The translations under genes were made by a program, and so were the position numbers. DNA of 64,000 bases from contig NZ_BSTS01000006.1 of assembly GCF_030269665.1 (NCBI RefSeq), positions 124,001 through 188,000 of the forward strand. Direction: 5' to 3'. Below, piece after piece: positions 8,361-15,580 of the stretch; the stretch's first letter is position 1; every line of letters starts with the position of its first letter. Origin of the DNA: Actinomycetospora sp. NBRC 106375 (lineage in GTDB: Bacteria; Actinomycetota; Actinomycetes; Mycobacteriales; Pseudonocardiaceae). The notes under the pieces were generated by a model. It was not told the origin of the DNA, did no database searches, and saw only the letters and a list, made by a program, of their open reading frames with translations.

Positions 8361-8777
8361 ATGAACACGAGAGCCGGTTCTCCGACGTTGGACAGACTGA
8401 AGAAAGCCATCGGTCCTGGGCAGGACTCCCGCGAGGGAACGCTCGTCGCCTCGGTAGCGTTCTTCCTGCCGTCCCCGCTCATGTTCGGCTACTACGTCTT
8501 CCACCTCCTCTCGACGGGGGCGTTCTCCGTCTGGCCGATGTTCCTTGTCGTCACGGCCCTCTTGACGTGGCTCTATGCGAGCCTTCACGTCTGGCGTACC
8601 ACCGGCTGGATCAGCGACATCGACGAAATGATCATGGGTTACGTCGGTATGAAAAGCTCCCGACCGTCCGGGGACAACGCACGGCCATACCCGCTGGTTG
8701 CCAGCGTGGCGAGCCATACGGCCGGATACACGCCGCGAGGCGAGCCCGAGCAGGGCGGAGCCCCAGCCAGACGATAA
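8361..8777 (+). CDS. Small membrane protein or 3' fragment of a larger membrane protein
   Basis: About 138 residues with two strongly hydrophobic helices (LVASVAFFLPSPLMFGYYVF and a WPMFLVVTALLTWLYASLHVW-like segment) joined by a short loop, then a polar tail (DIDEMIMGYVG) and a low-complexity end. ATG at 8361 has no clear ribosome binding site, and upstream codons are antisense to the GH15 remnant. High third-position GC through the membrane part suggests it is or was coding. I do not recognise the family. It may be the 3' end of a longer gene cut at the same breakpoint (about 8330-8370) as the GH15 remnant. Confidence 0.4.
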   Translation: MNTRAGSPTLDRLKKAIGPGQDSREGTLVASVAFFLPSPLMFGYYVFHLLSTGAFSVWPMFLVVTALLTWLYASLHVWRTTGWISDIDEMIMGYVGMKSSRPSGDNARPYPLVASVASHTAGYTPRGEPEQGGAPARR

Positions 8778-8910
8778 CCGTGACGCCGGGACCCTCCAGT
8801 CGTGATCGACCCTGACACTCGGCCGTGCCGGTCTCCAGTCCGGTCGCTGCGACGGGCCGCAGACCGTCGGGGCTGGGCCCGCGCGGCCGTTTGTCGAACA
8901 TGATCCCTCC

Positions 8911-8953
8911 AGGTGCTCCTCTCACCCGACCACATCGGGTGAGAGGAGCACCT
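8911..8953. terminator. Perfect 19-bp hairpin downstream of aacS
   Basis: Left arm 8911-8929 and right arm 8935-8953 are exactly complementary, with a 5-base loop (CCACA). No T-run follows on either side. It lies about 60 bases past the aacS stop in that gene's direction of transcription, so a terminator role is likely. The rest of 8778-9014 shows nothing else I can support. Confidence 0.65.
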
Positions 8954-9014
8954 GGGCGGATCAAGCGCCGAGCCCACGAGGATCTCGGTGGGTGATCGCT
9001 GACGCCGGCGAACC

Positions 9015-10991
9015 TCAGTCCCGGGCCCGCGCGACCACCGTCTCCAGGGCCTCCGGGTTGCGCAGCGCGTCCTTGCTGACGGCCTTCTCGACCGGGGTGC
9101 CGGCGAGGATGCGCTTGACCGGCACCTCGGACTTCTTGCCGTTGAGCGTGCGGGGGATGTCCTCGACGACGAGGAACCGGTCGGGCACGTGGCGCGGCGA
9201 GAGCTGCGACCGCAGGGCCTTCTTGAGCTGCGGTTCCACGTCGGAGAACGACACCCCCTCGCCCAGCACCAGGAAGCACAGCAGCTCGCCGCCGTCGCGC
9301 GCGCCCTCGAGCCCCGAGGTGTCGATGACCAGCGAGTCGAGCACCTCGTCGAACGACTCGACGACCTCGTAGAACTCGGCGGTGCCCATCCGCACACCGC
9401 CGCGGTTGAGCGTCGAGTCGCTGCGCCCGCGGATGACGCACGAGCCGCGCGGGGTGATCCGGATCCAGTCGCCGTGGCGCCAGATGCCGGGGAAGTCCTC
9501 GAAGTAGGACTCGTGCATCCGGCTGCCGTCCGGGTCGTTCCACAGCATCACCGGCATCGACGGCATGGGCTGGGTGATCACGAGCTCGCCGACCTCGTCG
9601 ATCATCGGGTTCCCCTGCGGGTCGAACGACTCGACGGCGCAGCCCAGGGCGCGGCAGGAGATCTCGCCGCGCCACACCGGGACGGTGGGGGCGACGCCGA
9701 CGAACGCGGCGCAGGTGTCGGTGCCGCCGGAGACCGAGGCGATCTGGATGTGGCTGCCGACGGCGTCGCGGATCCAGTCGAAGCCCTCCGGCGAGAGCGG
9801 CGACCCGGTGGAGCCGACCGAGCGGATCGCCGTGAGGTCGAAGGCGTCCTTCGGCCGCAGCCCCGCCTTGAGGCACGACTGGACGAACGAGGCCGACGTC
9901 CCGAACAGCGTCACGCCCTCGTCGGCGGCCATCTTCCAGAGGACGTCGAGGTCGGGGTGGCCCGGGCTGCCGTCGTAGGCGACCACCGTCGTGCCCACGA
10001 GCAGGCCGGAGATGAGCAGGTTCCACATCATCCAGCCGGTGGTGGTGAACCACGTGAAGCGGTCGCCCGGACCGAGGTCGTGCTGCAGCGACAGCGCCTT
10101 GAGGTGCTCGACGACGATCCCGCCGTGCGAGTGCACGATGCCCTTGGGCAGCCCGGTGGTGCCCGAGGAGTAGAGGATCCACAGCGGGTGGTCGAACGGC
10201 ACGGGGTCGACGGCGAGCTCGGCGTCGGGGTGATCGGTGAACGACGCCCAGCCGACGACGCCGTCGTGGCCCGCCCAGGCGCCGTCGGCGAGGTAGTCGA
10301 TGCCGACGACGGCGGAGAGCGTCGGCAGCTGCGCGCGCAGCGAGCCGACGGTGTCGCGGATGTCGTAGGACTTGCCGTTGTAGAGGTAGCCGTCGACGGC
10401 GACCAGCACCGACGGCTCGATCTGCGCGAAGCGGTCCACGACGGCGCGCGGGCCGAAGTCCGGCGAGCACGACGACCACGTCGCCCCGAGCGACGAGGCG
10501 GCCAGGAACGCGACGAGGGTCTCGACGGAGTTGGGCGACAGGGCGACGACCCGGTCGCCGAACCCGACCCCGAGCGCGACGAGCCCGGCCCGGGCGCGGG
10601 CGACGTCGGCGCGCAGCTCGCCGAAGGTGCGGGCGACCCGGCGGCCGTCCTCGCGCACGGCGACGATCGCCGTGTCGCCGTCCGCCCCGCCCTCGCGGGG
10701 CCACAGCGCGTGCTCGGCGTAGTTGAGCGTGGCGCCCGGGAACCAGCTCGCCCCGGGCATCGCGCTCGACGCCAGGACCTCGCGGGGCTGCTCGTGGAAC
10801 CGGACGCCGAGGTGGTCGACGACGGTGCCCCAGAACTCGGGGACGTGGTCGGTGGACCACTGCCAGAGCAGGTCGTAGTCGTCGACGCTCGCCCCGTGCT
10901 CCCGGGCCACCCGCTGCGCGAACGCGGTGATCCGCGCCCGGCGGACCGTCTCCTCGTCGGGCTGCCACAGGATCTCGGGCTGATCGCTCAT
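9015..10991 (-). CDS. aacS: Acetoacetyl-CoA synthetase
   Basis: 658-residue acyl-adenylate-forming ligase converting acetoacetate, ATP and CoA to acetoacetyl-CoA. It begins MSDQPEILWQPDEE, and the long N-terminal region with DYDLLWQWSTDHVPEFW followed by PGATLNYAEHAL is characteristic of this group rather than of acetyl-CoA synthetase. The phosphate-binding SSGTTGLPKG lies near residues 274-283. A catalytic Lys is expected close to the C-terminal NGKKSEVPVKRI. ATG at 10991 gives the family start; the longer frame into the methyltransferase gene is a shadow. It is monocistronic or shares a promoter with the methyltransferase 17 bases upstream. Confidence 0.88.
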   Translation of the reverse strand: MSDQPEILWQPDEETVRRARITAFAQRVAREHGASVDDYDLLWQWSTDHVPEFWGTVVDHLGVRFHEQPREVLASSAMPGASWFPGATLNYAEHALWPREGGADGDTAIVAVREDGRRVARTFGELRADVARARAGLVALGVGFGDRVVALSPNSVETLVAFLAASSLGATWSSCSPDFGPRAVVDRFAQIEPSVLVAVDGYLYNGKSYDIRDTVGSLRAQLPTLSAVVGIDYLADGAWAGHDGVVGWASFTDHPDAELAVDPVPFDHPLWILYSSGTTGLPKGIVHSHGGIVVEHLKALSLQHDLGPGDRFTWFTTTGWMMWNLLISGLLVGTTVVAYDGSPGHPDLDVLWKMAADEGVTLFGTSASFVQSCLKAGLRPKDAFDLTAIRSVGSTGSPLSPEGFDWIRDAVGSHIQIASVSGGTDTCAAFVGVAPTVPVWRGEISCRALGCAVESFDPQGNPMIDEVGELVITQPMPSMPVMLWNDPDGSRMHESYFEDFPGIWRHGDWIRITPRGSCVIRGRSDSTLNRGGVRMGTAEFYEVVESFDEVLDSLVIDTSGLEGARDGGELLCFLVLGEGVSFSDVEPQLKKALRSQLSPRHVPDRFLVVEDIPRTLNGKKSEVPVKRILAGTPVEKAVSKDALRNPEALETVVARARD

Positions 10992-11008
10992 GGTCACCGT
11001 TCTATCCC

Positions 11009-11656
11009 TCAGCGGGCGGCGAGCACCAGCATCCGCGCGTCCACACCGGCGCCGGCGCGGTACGGAGTGATGTCCGCCGACACCAGCTGGGCGGCGCCGG
11101 ACGCGGCCAGCCGGTCGACCTCGCTGCGGTATCCGCCGGACTCCCAGATGTCGTCGAGCACGGTGGCGACGACGGTGCCACCCGGACGGGTGAGGCGCAC
11201 GAACTCGGCGAGGGCCTCGGGACCGACGTGGCCGTGGGTCAGCGTGCCGACGCAGACCACGGCGTCGTAGCTGTCGGCGGGCGTGGGCAGCGGGCGGGTG
11301 AGGTCGGCGGGCTCGAGCGTGCGGTACGCGCCGGTCGCCCGCGCCTGCTCGAGCATGCCGGGCGAGACGTCCACGCCGTCGATCACGCCGACGCCCCGCT
11401 CGGCGAGCGCCGCCCCGACCAGCCCGGTCCCGCACCCGGCGTCGAGCACGGTGACGCCGGTGCCCGCGACGCGCACGACGGTGTCGGCGGCGAGCCCCGG
11501 CGCCACGTAGCCCTGGCTCTCGCCGGCGAGCTCGGCGTCGTAGCTCGCCGCCCACTCGTCGTAGAGCGCGCGGGCGTCGTCGGGACCCTGCAGGCGGTAG
11601 GCGCGCTCGACGTGGCTGCTGCCGCCGCTCGGGGTCGTGGGCTCGTCGGAGGTCAT
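11009..11656 (-). CDS. Class I SAM-dependent methyltransferase
   Basis: 215 residues with a Rossmann methyltransferase core: motif I VLDAGCGTGLVG (about 70-82), an acidic strand end in IDGVDVSPGMLEQA, then DAVVCVGTLTHG and LTRPGGTVVATV. The N-terminal RAYRLQGPDDARALYDEWAASYD pattern is seen in Williams-Beuren-type and related small-molecule methyltransferases. ATG at 11656 is preferred over one at 11719, which would lie within the palindrome upstream. The substrate is unknown. It ends 17 bases before aacS on the same strand, so co-transcription is likely. Confidence 0.8.
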   Translation of the reverse strand: MTSDEPTTPSGGSSHVERAYRLQGPDDARALYDEWAASYDAELAGESQGYVAPGLAADTVVRVAGTGVTVLDAGCGTGLVGAALAERGVGVIDGVDVSPGMLEQARATGAYRTLEPADLTRPLPTPADSYDAVVCVGTLTHGHVGPEALAEFVRLTRPGGTVVATVLDDIWESGGYRSEVDRLAASGAAQLVSADITPYRAGAGVDARMLVLAAR

Positions 11657-11670
11657 GCGCGCCAGTCTTC

Positions 11671-11716
11671 TATGTGAGCGAAATTCACGGCTATAGCCGG
11701 GAATTTCGCTCACATA
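11671..11716. repeat. Intergenic palindrome family 2, copy D
   Basis: A perfect 16-bp inverted repeat, TATGTGAGCGAAATTC (11671-11686) with its complement (11701-11716), encloses a second palindrome GGCTATAGCC (11689-11698). It is in the divergent promoter region between the methyltransferase and MFS genes, so it cannot be a simple terminator. A related copy lies at 52191-52231 between convergent genes. Confidence 0.65.
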
Positions 11717-11823
11717 CACTCGAGCACGTGCAGAACGCGTTCCGGCGACATTGATCGCCTGACAGCAGGGTCCCGCGCGGGTTCGGCGCCCGGGTCGTCG
11801 CCGTCGAGGCGCTCGGCCAGTTC

Positions 11824-12951
11824 GTGCCGCTGTACCCGCTCTACGCCCTGCTCTTCGTCGAGCACGGCCTCTCCGACACCGCGATCTCAGCGCTGTTCGG
11901 GCTGTGGTCGGTGACGACGCTGGCGTTCGAGGTGCCGTCGGGGGCGTGGGCCGACGTCACCTCGCGGCGCCGGATGCTCGCGCTCGCCGGCCTGCTGTCC
12001 GGGTCGGCGTTCGCCCTGTGGGTGCTGGCCCCGAGCCTGCCGGTCTTCGCGGTGGGCTTCGTGCTCTGGGGCCTCGGTTCCGCGCTCGCGTCCGGCACCC
12101 TCGAGGCCCTGGCGTACGACGCGCTGGCCGGCTGGGACGCCACGGAGCGCTACGCGACGCTGATGGGCCGCGCCCGGTCCGGCTACCTCGCGGCCACGCT
12201 CGTCGCGACGCTCGCCGCCGCGCCGCTCGTGCAGATCGGGGGCTACCTGCTGCCGGGGCTCGTCGGGGCGGCCGCCTCGCTCGCCGGAGGGGCACTCGCC
12301 CTGACGTTGCCGGAGGCGGAACGACCGAGGGCGCACCGGGCGTCGTCGCGGGGCGCGCTCACCGCGTGGTGGGCGACGTTGCGCGCCGGGCTCGCCGAGG
12401 TCTCGCGCACCGCCCTGCTGCGCCGCGCGGTCGTCGTCACCGCCGTCTTCACCGGCCTCATGGCGCTCGACGAGTACCTGCCGCTGCTCGCCGCCGACCG
12501 CGGCGCCTCGCCGGCGGTGACCGCGCTCGTCCTCGCCGGCGTCGGCGTCGCGGAGAGCGCCTGCGTCGCCCTCGCCGGCCGGGTCGCGCGGGCGCGCGGG
12601 CCGGTGCTCGGTGTGCTGCTGGGCCTCGCGGCGATCGCTGTGGCCGTCGGCGCGCTCCTCCCGCTCGGCCCCGGCTTCGCCGTGCTCGGCGCGGGGTGGG
12701 GTGTGCTGCAGATGCTGCTGGTGGTCGTCGAGACGCGGGTCCAGGACGCCGTCGCCGGCGAGGCGCGCGCCACCGTCACGTCCGTGGCCGGGCTGGGGTC
12801 GGAGGCGGTCGCGCTCGGGGTGCTCGCGGTGGTCGGCGCGGGCTCGCCCTGGGTGTCGCTGCCCGTCCTCGTCGCCGCGCTGGCCGTCCCGTTGCTGGCG
12901 GTCGCGGTGATGGTCGCCCGCCACGAGAAGTCACCGTCCGGGTCTGGCTGA
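11824..12951 (+). CDS. MFS transporter, 5' end doubtful
   Basis: Major facilitator transporter of about 375 residues from GTG 11824, with about 11-12 hydrophobic helices, a motif-A-like GAWADVTSRRRML loop after helix 2, and no signal peptide. The start is odd. Codons upstream stay open and read as a natural helix 1 lead-in (RVVAVEALGQFVPLYPLY) back to a TGA at 11752. Beyond this the same frame continues to a GTG at 11728 giving MQNAFRRH before the TGA. So either translation begins late at 11824 inside helix 1, or a nonsense codon has truncated a gene that began at 11728. Substrate unknown; it resembles drug or metabolite exporters. Confidence 0.65.
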   Translation: MPLYPLYALLFVEHGLSDTAISALFGLWSVTTLAFEVPSGAWADVTSRRRMLALAGLLSGSAFALWVLAPSLPVFAVGFVLWGLGSALASGTLEALAYDALAGWDATERYATLMGRARSGYLAATLVATLAAAPLVQIGGYLLPGLVGAAASLAGGALALTLPEAERPRAHRASSRGALTAWWATLRAGLAEVSRTALLRRAVVVTAVFTGLMALDEYLPLLAADRGASPAVTALVLAGVGVAESACVALAGRVARARGPVLGVLLGLAAIAVAVGALLPLGPGFAVLGAGWGVLQMLLVVVETRVQDAVAGEARATVTSVAGLGSEAVALGVLAVVGAGSPWVSLPVLVAALAVPLLAVAVMVARHEKSPSGSG

Positions 12952-13009
12952 ACCCGGACGGTTCCTGTCATATTCGTGTGACGTCGAGAACCCGACGAAG
13001 GGACCGGCC

Positions 13010-13438
13010 ATGCGCATCGCGGACGTGCTCGCTCGCAAAGGGAACGCGGTGCTCACCGTCCCGCCCGACGCCCCGGTCACCGAGCTGCTGGCTGTGCTCG
13101 CCGAGCGCAACGTCGGCGCCGCCGTCGTCCTCGAGGGCGAGCGGCTGGCCGGCATCGTCTCCGAGCGCGACGTCGTGCGGCACCTGCACCAGCGCGGGAC
13201 CGACCTCCTCGCCGCACCGGTCTCCGAGATCATGACCAGCGTTGTCGCCACGTGTCGCGGCGGCGAGGACCTGCAGACCCTCAGCCGCACGATGACCGAG
13301 CGCCGCATCCGGCACATCCCCGTCGTCGACGACCAGGACCGGCTGGCGGGGATCGTCAGCATCGGCGACGTCGTCAAGAACCGGATCGACCAGCTCGAGG
13401 AGCACCGCGACCAGCTCGAGGCCTACATCTCGGGCTGA
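13010..13438 (+). CDS. Two-CBS-domain protein
   Basis: 142-residue cytosolic protein made of a tandem CBS pair: domain 1 about 8-60 (TVPPDAPVTELLAVLAERNVGAAVV, GIVSERDVVRHL) and domain 2 about 75-128 (TLSRTMTERRIRHIPVVDDQ, GIVSIGDVVKNRI). A helical tail QLEEHRDQLEAYISG follows. CBS pairs bind adenosine nucleotides and regulate partners; stand-alone versions are common in Proteobacteria and actinobacteria with unknown targets. ATG at 13010 has a GAAGGGA ribosome binding site. It is isolated, with 58 bases before and 79 bases after it. Confidence 0.88.
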   Translation: MRIADVLARKGNAVLTVPPDAPVTELLAVLAERNVGAAVVLEGERLAGIVSERDVVRHLHQRGTDLLAAPVSEIMTSVVATCRGGEDLQTLSRTMTERRIRHIPVVDDQDRLAGIVSIGDVVKNRIDQLEEHRDQLEAYISG

Positions 13439-13517
13439 TCCGCTCTGGTCCTTGTTCAGGATCACGACGTCCCCCTACAGTACGGAGCTCCCCCCGCCCC
13501 GCTGCCGAGGAGCTCCG

Positions 13518-13910
13518 ATGACCGCGCCGACCCCCACCAGCACCACCGTGTCGAACCTGGGCGTCGCCATGTTCGCGGTCGCCGACCAGGACGCCGCGCT
13601 CGCCTTCTACACGCAGACGCTCGGGTGGGAGCTGCGCGGCGACGCGCGCTTCGGCGAGAACGGCGAGAACCGCTGGGTCGAGGTCGCGCCACCGGGCTCC
13701 ACCGCGCGGCTCGCGCTGAACCCGCCGATGGGCGGACAGCCCGGCGGCGGCAGCATCGGCGTCGAGACCCCCGACGTCCGCGCCGAGCACGCACGCCTGA
13801 CCGCGATCGGCGGCGTCGACCTCGACCCGGTCATGGAGGCGCCCGGAGCGCCGACGTTGTTCATGATGCGCGACCCCGACGGCAACCACCTCGCCGTCGT
13901 CCAGGTGTAG
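13518..13910 (+). CDS. VOC-superfamily (glyoxalase-like) protein
   Basis: 130 residues with two paired beta-alpha-beta-beta-beta modules of the vicinal oxygen chelate fold: GVAMFAVADQDAALAFYTQTLGWE near the start, RFGENGENRWVEVAPPGS, and the ending DPDGNHLAVVQV that closes the second module. Family members bind a divalent metal, or act as resistance proteins or lyases; the substrate is not predictable here. ATG at 13518 follows GAGGAG and is preferred to an upstream ATG at 13452 in noncoding-looking sequence. It faces the glycosyltransferase gene across repeat copy B. Confidence 0.8.
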   Translation: MTAPTPTSTTVSNLGVAMFAVADQDAALAFYTQTLGWELRGDARFGENGENRWVEVAPPGSTARLALNPPMGGQPGGGSIGVETPDVRAEHARLTAIGGVDLDPVMEAPGAPTLFMMRDPDGNHLAVVQV

Positions 13911-13917
13911 CCGGCGT

Positions 13918-13970
13918 GTCAGCGACGCGCCGTCACGGACGCTGAGCGTCAGTAACGGCACTTCGCTGAC
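13918..13970. repeat. Intergenic repeat family 1, copy B
   Basis: GTCAGCGACGCGCCGT (13918-13933) pairs with ACGGCACTTCGCTGAC (13955-13970), 14 of 16 positions matching, around an inner palindrome GACGCTGAGCGTC (13938-13950). It lies between convergent VOC and glycosyltransferase genes. The repeat encodes the last 11 residues and the stop of the glycosyltransferase (…QRSAVTDAQRP). Confidence 0.65.
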
Positions 13971-15138
13971 GCGTCTCGGCGAGCTCGCCCTCGACCACGT
14001 CCGCCGCCGCGGCCGCGCCGCCGCCCCGACGGATCGCGTCCCGCTCCGCCGCGAGCCTCGCCGCGACCTCCGACGACGACGTCAGCGCGCGCAGCGCCTC
14101 ACGCAGCCGCTCCGGGGTCGCCTCGTCGTCCGGCACCGTGCGGGCCACGCCGGCCGCTTCCAGCATCGCCGCGTTGCCGAACTGGTCGACGGCCTGCGGG
14201 ATCGCGATCATCGGGACGCCCTGGTAGAGCCCCTCGGCGCACCCGCCCATCCCGGCGTGGGTCACGAAGGCGCTCGTCCGGCCGAGGACCCCGAGCTGCG
14301 GCACCCACCGGTGCGCCGTCACGTGCTCGGGCAGCTCGCCCAGCGCGTCGAGGTCGACGTGCGGGCCGATCGCCAGCACGACCTCCCACCCCGCCGGGGC
14401 GAAGGCGTCCGCGCACGCGCGGAACAGGCCGGGGTGCTCGTGGTAGGCCGACCCGAACGACACGAGCACGAGCGGGCGCTCCGGCGCGGGCCAGTGCTCC
14501 TGCTGCGCCCGCCGGTGCAGGTCCGGGCCGACGAACGTGTAGACGTCCGGGTCGACGCGGTCGGCGCACGGCTGCAGCACGCGGGGGATCTCGACGATCG
14601 AGCGCCGCGGGCGTCCGACGAGCTGCTCGGGGTCGTCGTCGATCCCGAACCCGGCGAGCCACGCGGAGAACCGCGCGAGGTACGCGGCGTACTGCGGGGT
14701 CTCACGGAAGGCGAGGTCGTCGGCGAGGTCGGTCTCGTAGCCGTCCCACGCGACGAGCGCAGGCGAGAGCTGCACCGCCGGGATGCCCCAGACGCGCGCC
14801 AGGACGATCGCGGGATGGCCGCCGATGTCGTGGAGGGCGATGTCCGGGACGTCGTCGGCGAGGGCCCGGCGGATCGGCGGCAGCGACTGCACCGCCTCGT
14901 CGAGGAAGAGCGCGGTGCCCGCGACGGGATCGGTGGGCCACTGCTCGCCGCGGCCCTGGTCGGGCAGCACGGACGGGTGGACCAGCGGTGTGGCGCCGGT
15001 GGCCGCGACCATGTCCGCGAACGCCGCCGGGATCGCGTAGGTCACCCGGTGACCGCGGGCGACGAGCTCGGCGACGACGGGCAGGTGCGGGTGGGTGTGA
15101 CCGTGCGCGCCGACACCGACCATCAGGACGTGGGCCAT
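13933..15138 (-). CDS. Macrolide-type GT1 glycosyltransferase
   Basis: 401-residue GT-B glycosyltransferase of the macrolide glycosyltransferase (MGT/OleD-like) group. N-terminal MAHVLMVGVGAHGHTHPHLPVVAELVARGH contains the catalytic-type His near residue 15. The C-terminal donor-binding stretch includes LVLVSFGSAYHEHP, HRWVPQLGVLGRTSAFVTHAGMGGCAEGLYQGVPMIAIPQAVDQFGNA (PSPG-like). Such enzymes glucosylate macrolides or phenolics, often as self-protection or detoxification. ATG at 15138 lacks a good ribosome binding site. Its C terminus runs into repeat copy B. It faces no biosynthetic cluster here, so a detoxifying role is more likely than a biosynthetic one. Confidence 0.85.
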   Translation of the reverse strand: MAHVLMVGVGAHGHTHPHLPVVAELVARGHRVTYAIPAAFADMVAATGATPLVHPSVLPDQGRGEQWPTDPVAGTALFLDEAVQSLPPIRRALADDVPDIALHDIGGHPAIVLARVWGIPAVQLSPALVAWDGYETDLADDLAFRETPQYAAYLARFSAWLAGFGIDDDPEQLVGRPRRSIVEIPRVLQPCADRVDPDVYTFVGPDLHRRAQQEHWPAPERPLVLVSFGSAYHEHPGLFRACADAFAPAGWEVVLAIGPHVDLDALGELPEHVTAHRWVPQLGVLGRTSAFVTHAGMGGCAEGLYQGVPMIAIPQAVDQFGNAAMLEAAGVARTVPDDEATPERLREALRALTSSSEVAARLAAERDAIRRGGGAAAAADVVEGELAETRQRSAVTDAQRP

Positions 15139-15185
15139 GGCCCCACCCTGTCCCGATCGGGACGAACCGGGCGAACGGCTTTCCG

Positions 15186-15488
15186 TCAGAGGTCGTCGGG
15201 CAGAGCGAACTGGATGCGGTCGATCGAGGCGGCGATCGGCGCGAAGAGCTCGCGGCGGATGCGGTTGTGCTCCGGGTCGGCGTCGTAGATCCGGTAGGCC
15301 TCGTCGTCGACGAAGTCGGCGGTCAGAGCGAAGCTCGCGTTGCCCTCGCGCAGCCCGCGGTCCTGGCCCCCGACGAGGCGGAACGCGACGCCGTCCACGG
15401 TGAGGTCCCGCAGGGCCTGGATCGCGGCCTCGACCTGCTCGGCCGGCACGCCCTCGCGGACCCGGCCCATCACCACGTTGCGAATCAT
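15186..15488 (-). CDS. Stress-responsive alpha/beta-barrel (Dabb) domain protein
   Basis: 100-residue single-domain protein: MIRNVVMGRVREGV, a helix (EQVEAAIQALRDL), a strand, FALTADFVDDEAYRIYDADPEHNRIRRELFAPIAASIDRIQF. The spacing and the D-x-x-A-Y-x-x-Y-x-x-x-P-x-H motif are those of the dimeric ferredoxin-like Dabb family, whose members include plant stress proteins and small cyclases. Function is unknown. ATG at 15488 has GGGAGGA upstream; its 5' leader contains repeat copy C. It ends 47 bases before the glycosyltransferase start on the same strand and could share a transcript with it. Confidence 0.85.
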   Translation of the reverse strand: MIRNVVMGRVREGVPAEQVEAAIQALRDLTVDGVAFRLVGGQDRGLREGNASFALTADFVDDEAYRIYDADPEHNRIRRELFAPIAASIDRIQFALPDDL

Positions 15489-15505
15489 GGCTCGATCCTC
15501 CCGGA

Positions 15506-15580
15506 CCGGTGATCGACGTCCCGCTACGGACGCTCTCAGCGTCGATCAGGGGAGCACGCCGATAGGGGCACTTCGCTGAC
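15506..15580. repeat. Intergenic repeat family 1, copy C (diverged)
   Basis: On the minus strand it has GTCAGCGAAGTGCC (15580-15567), the inner palindrome GACGCTGAGAGCGTC (15543-15529) and CGATCACCGG, the same blocks as copy A. The TetR-type gene ends inside it, so the repeat supplies that protein's C-terminal residues (QRSAPIGVLP) and stop. It then forms the leader of the Dabb gene. Confidence 0.6.
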
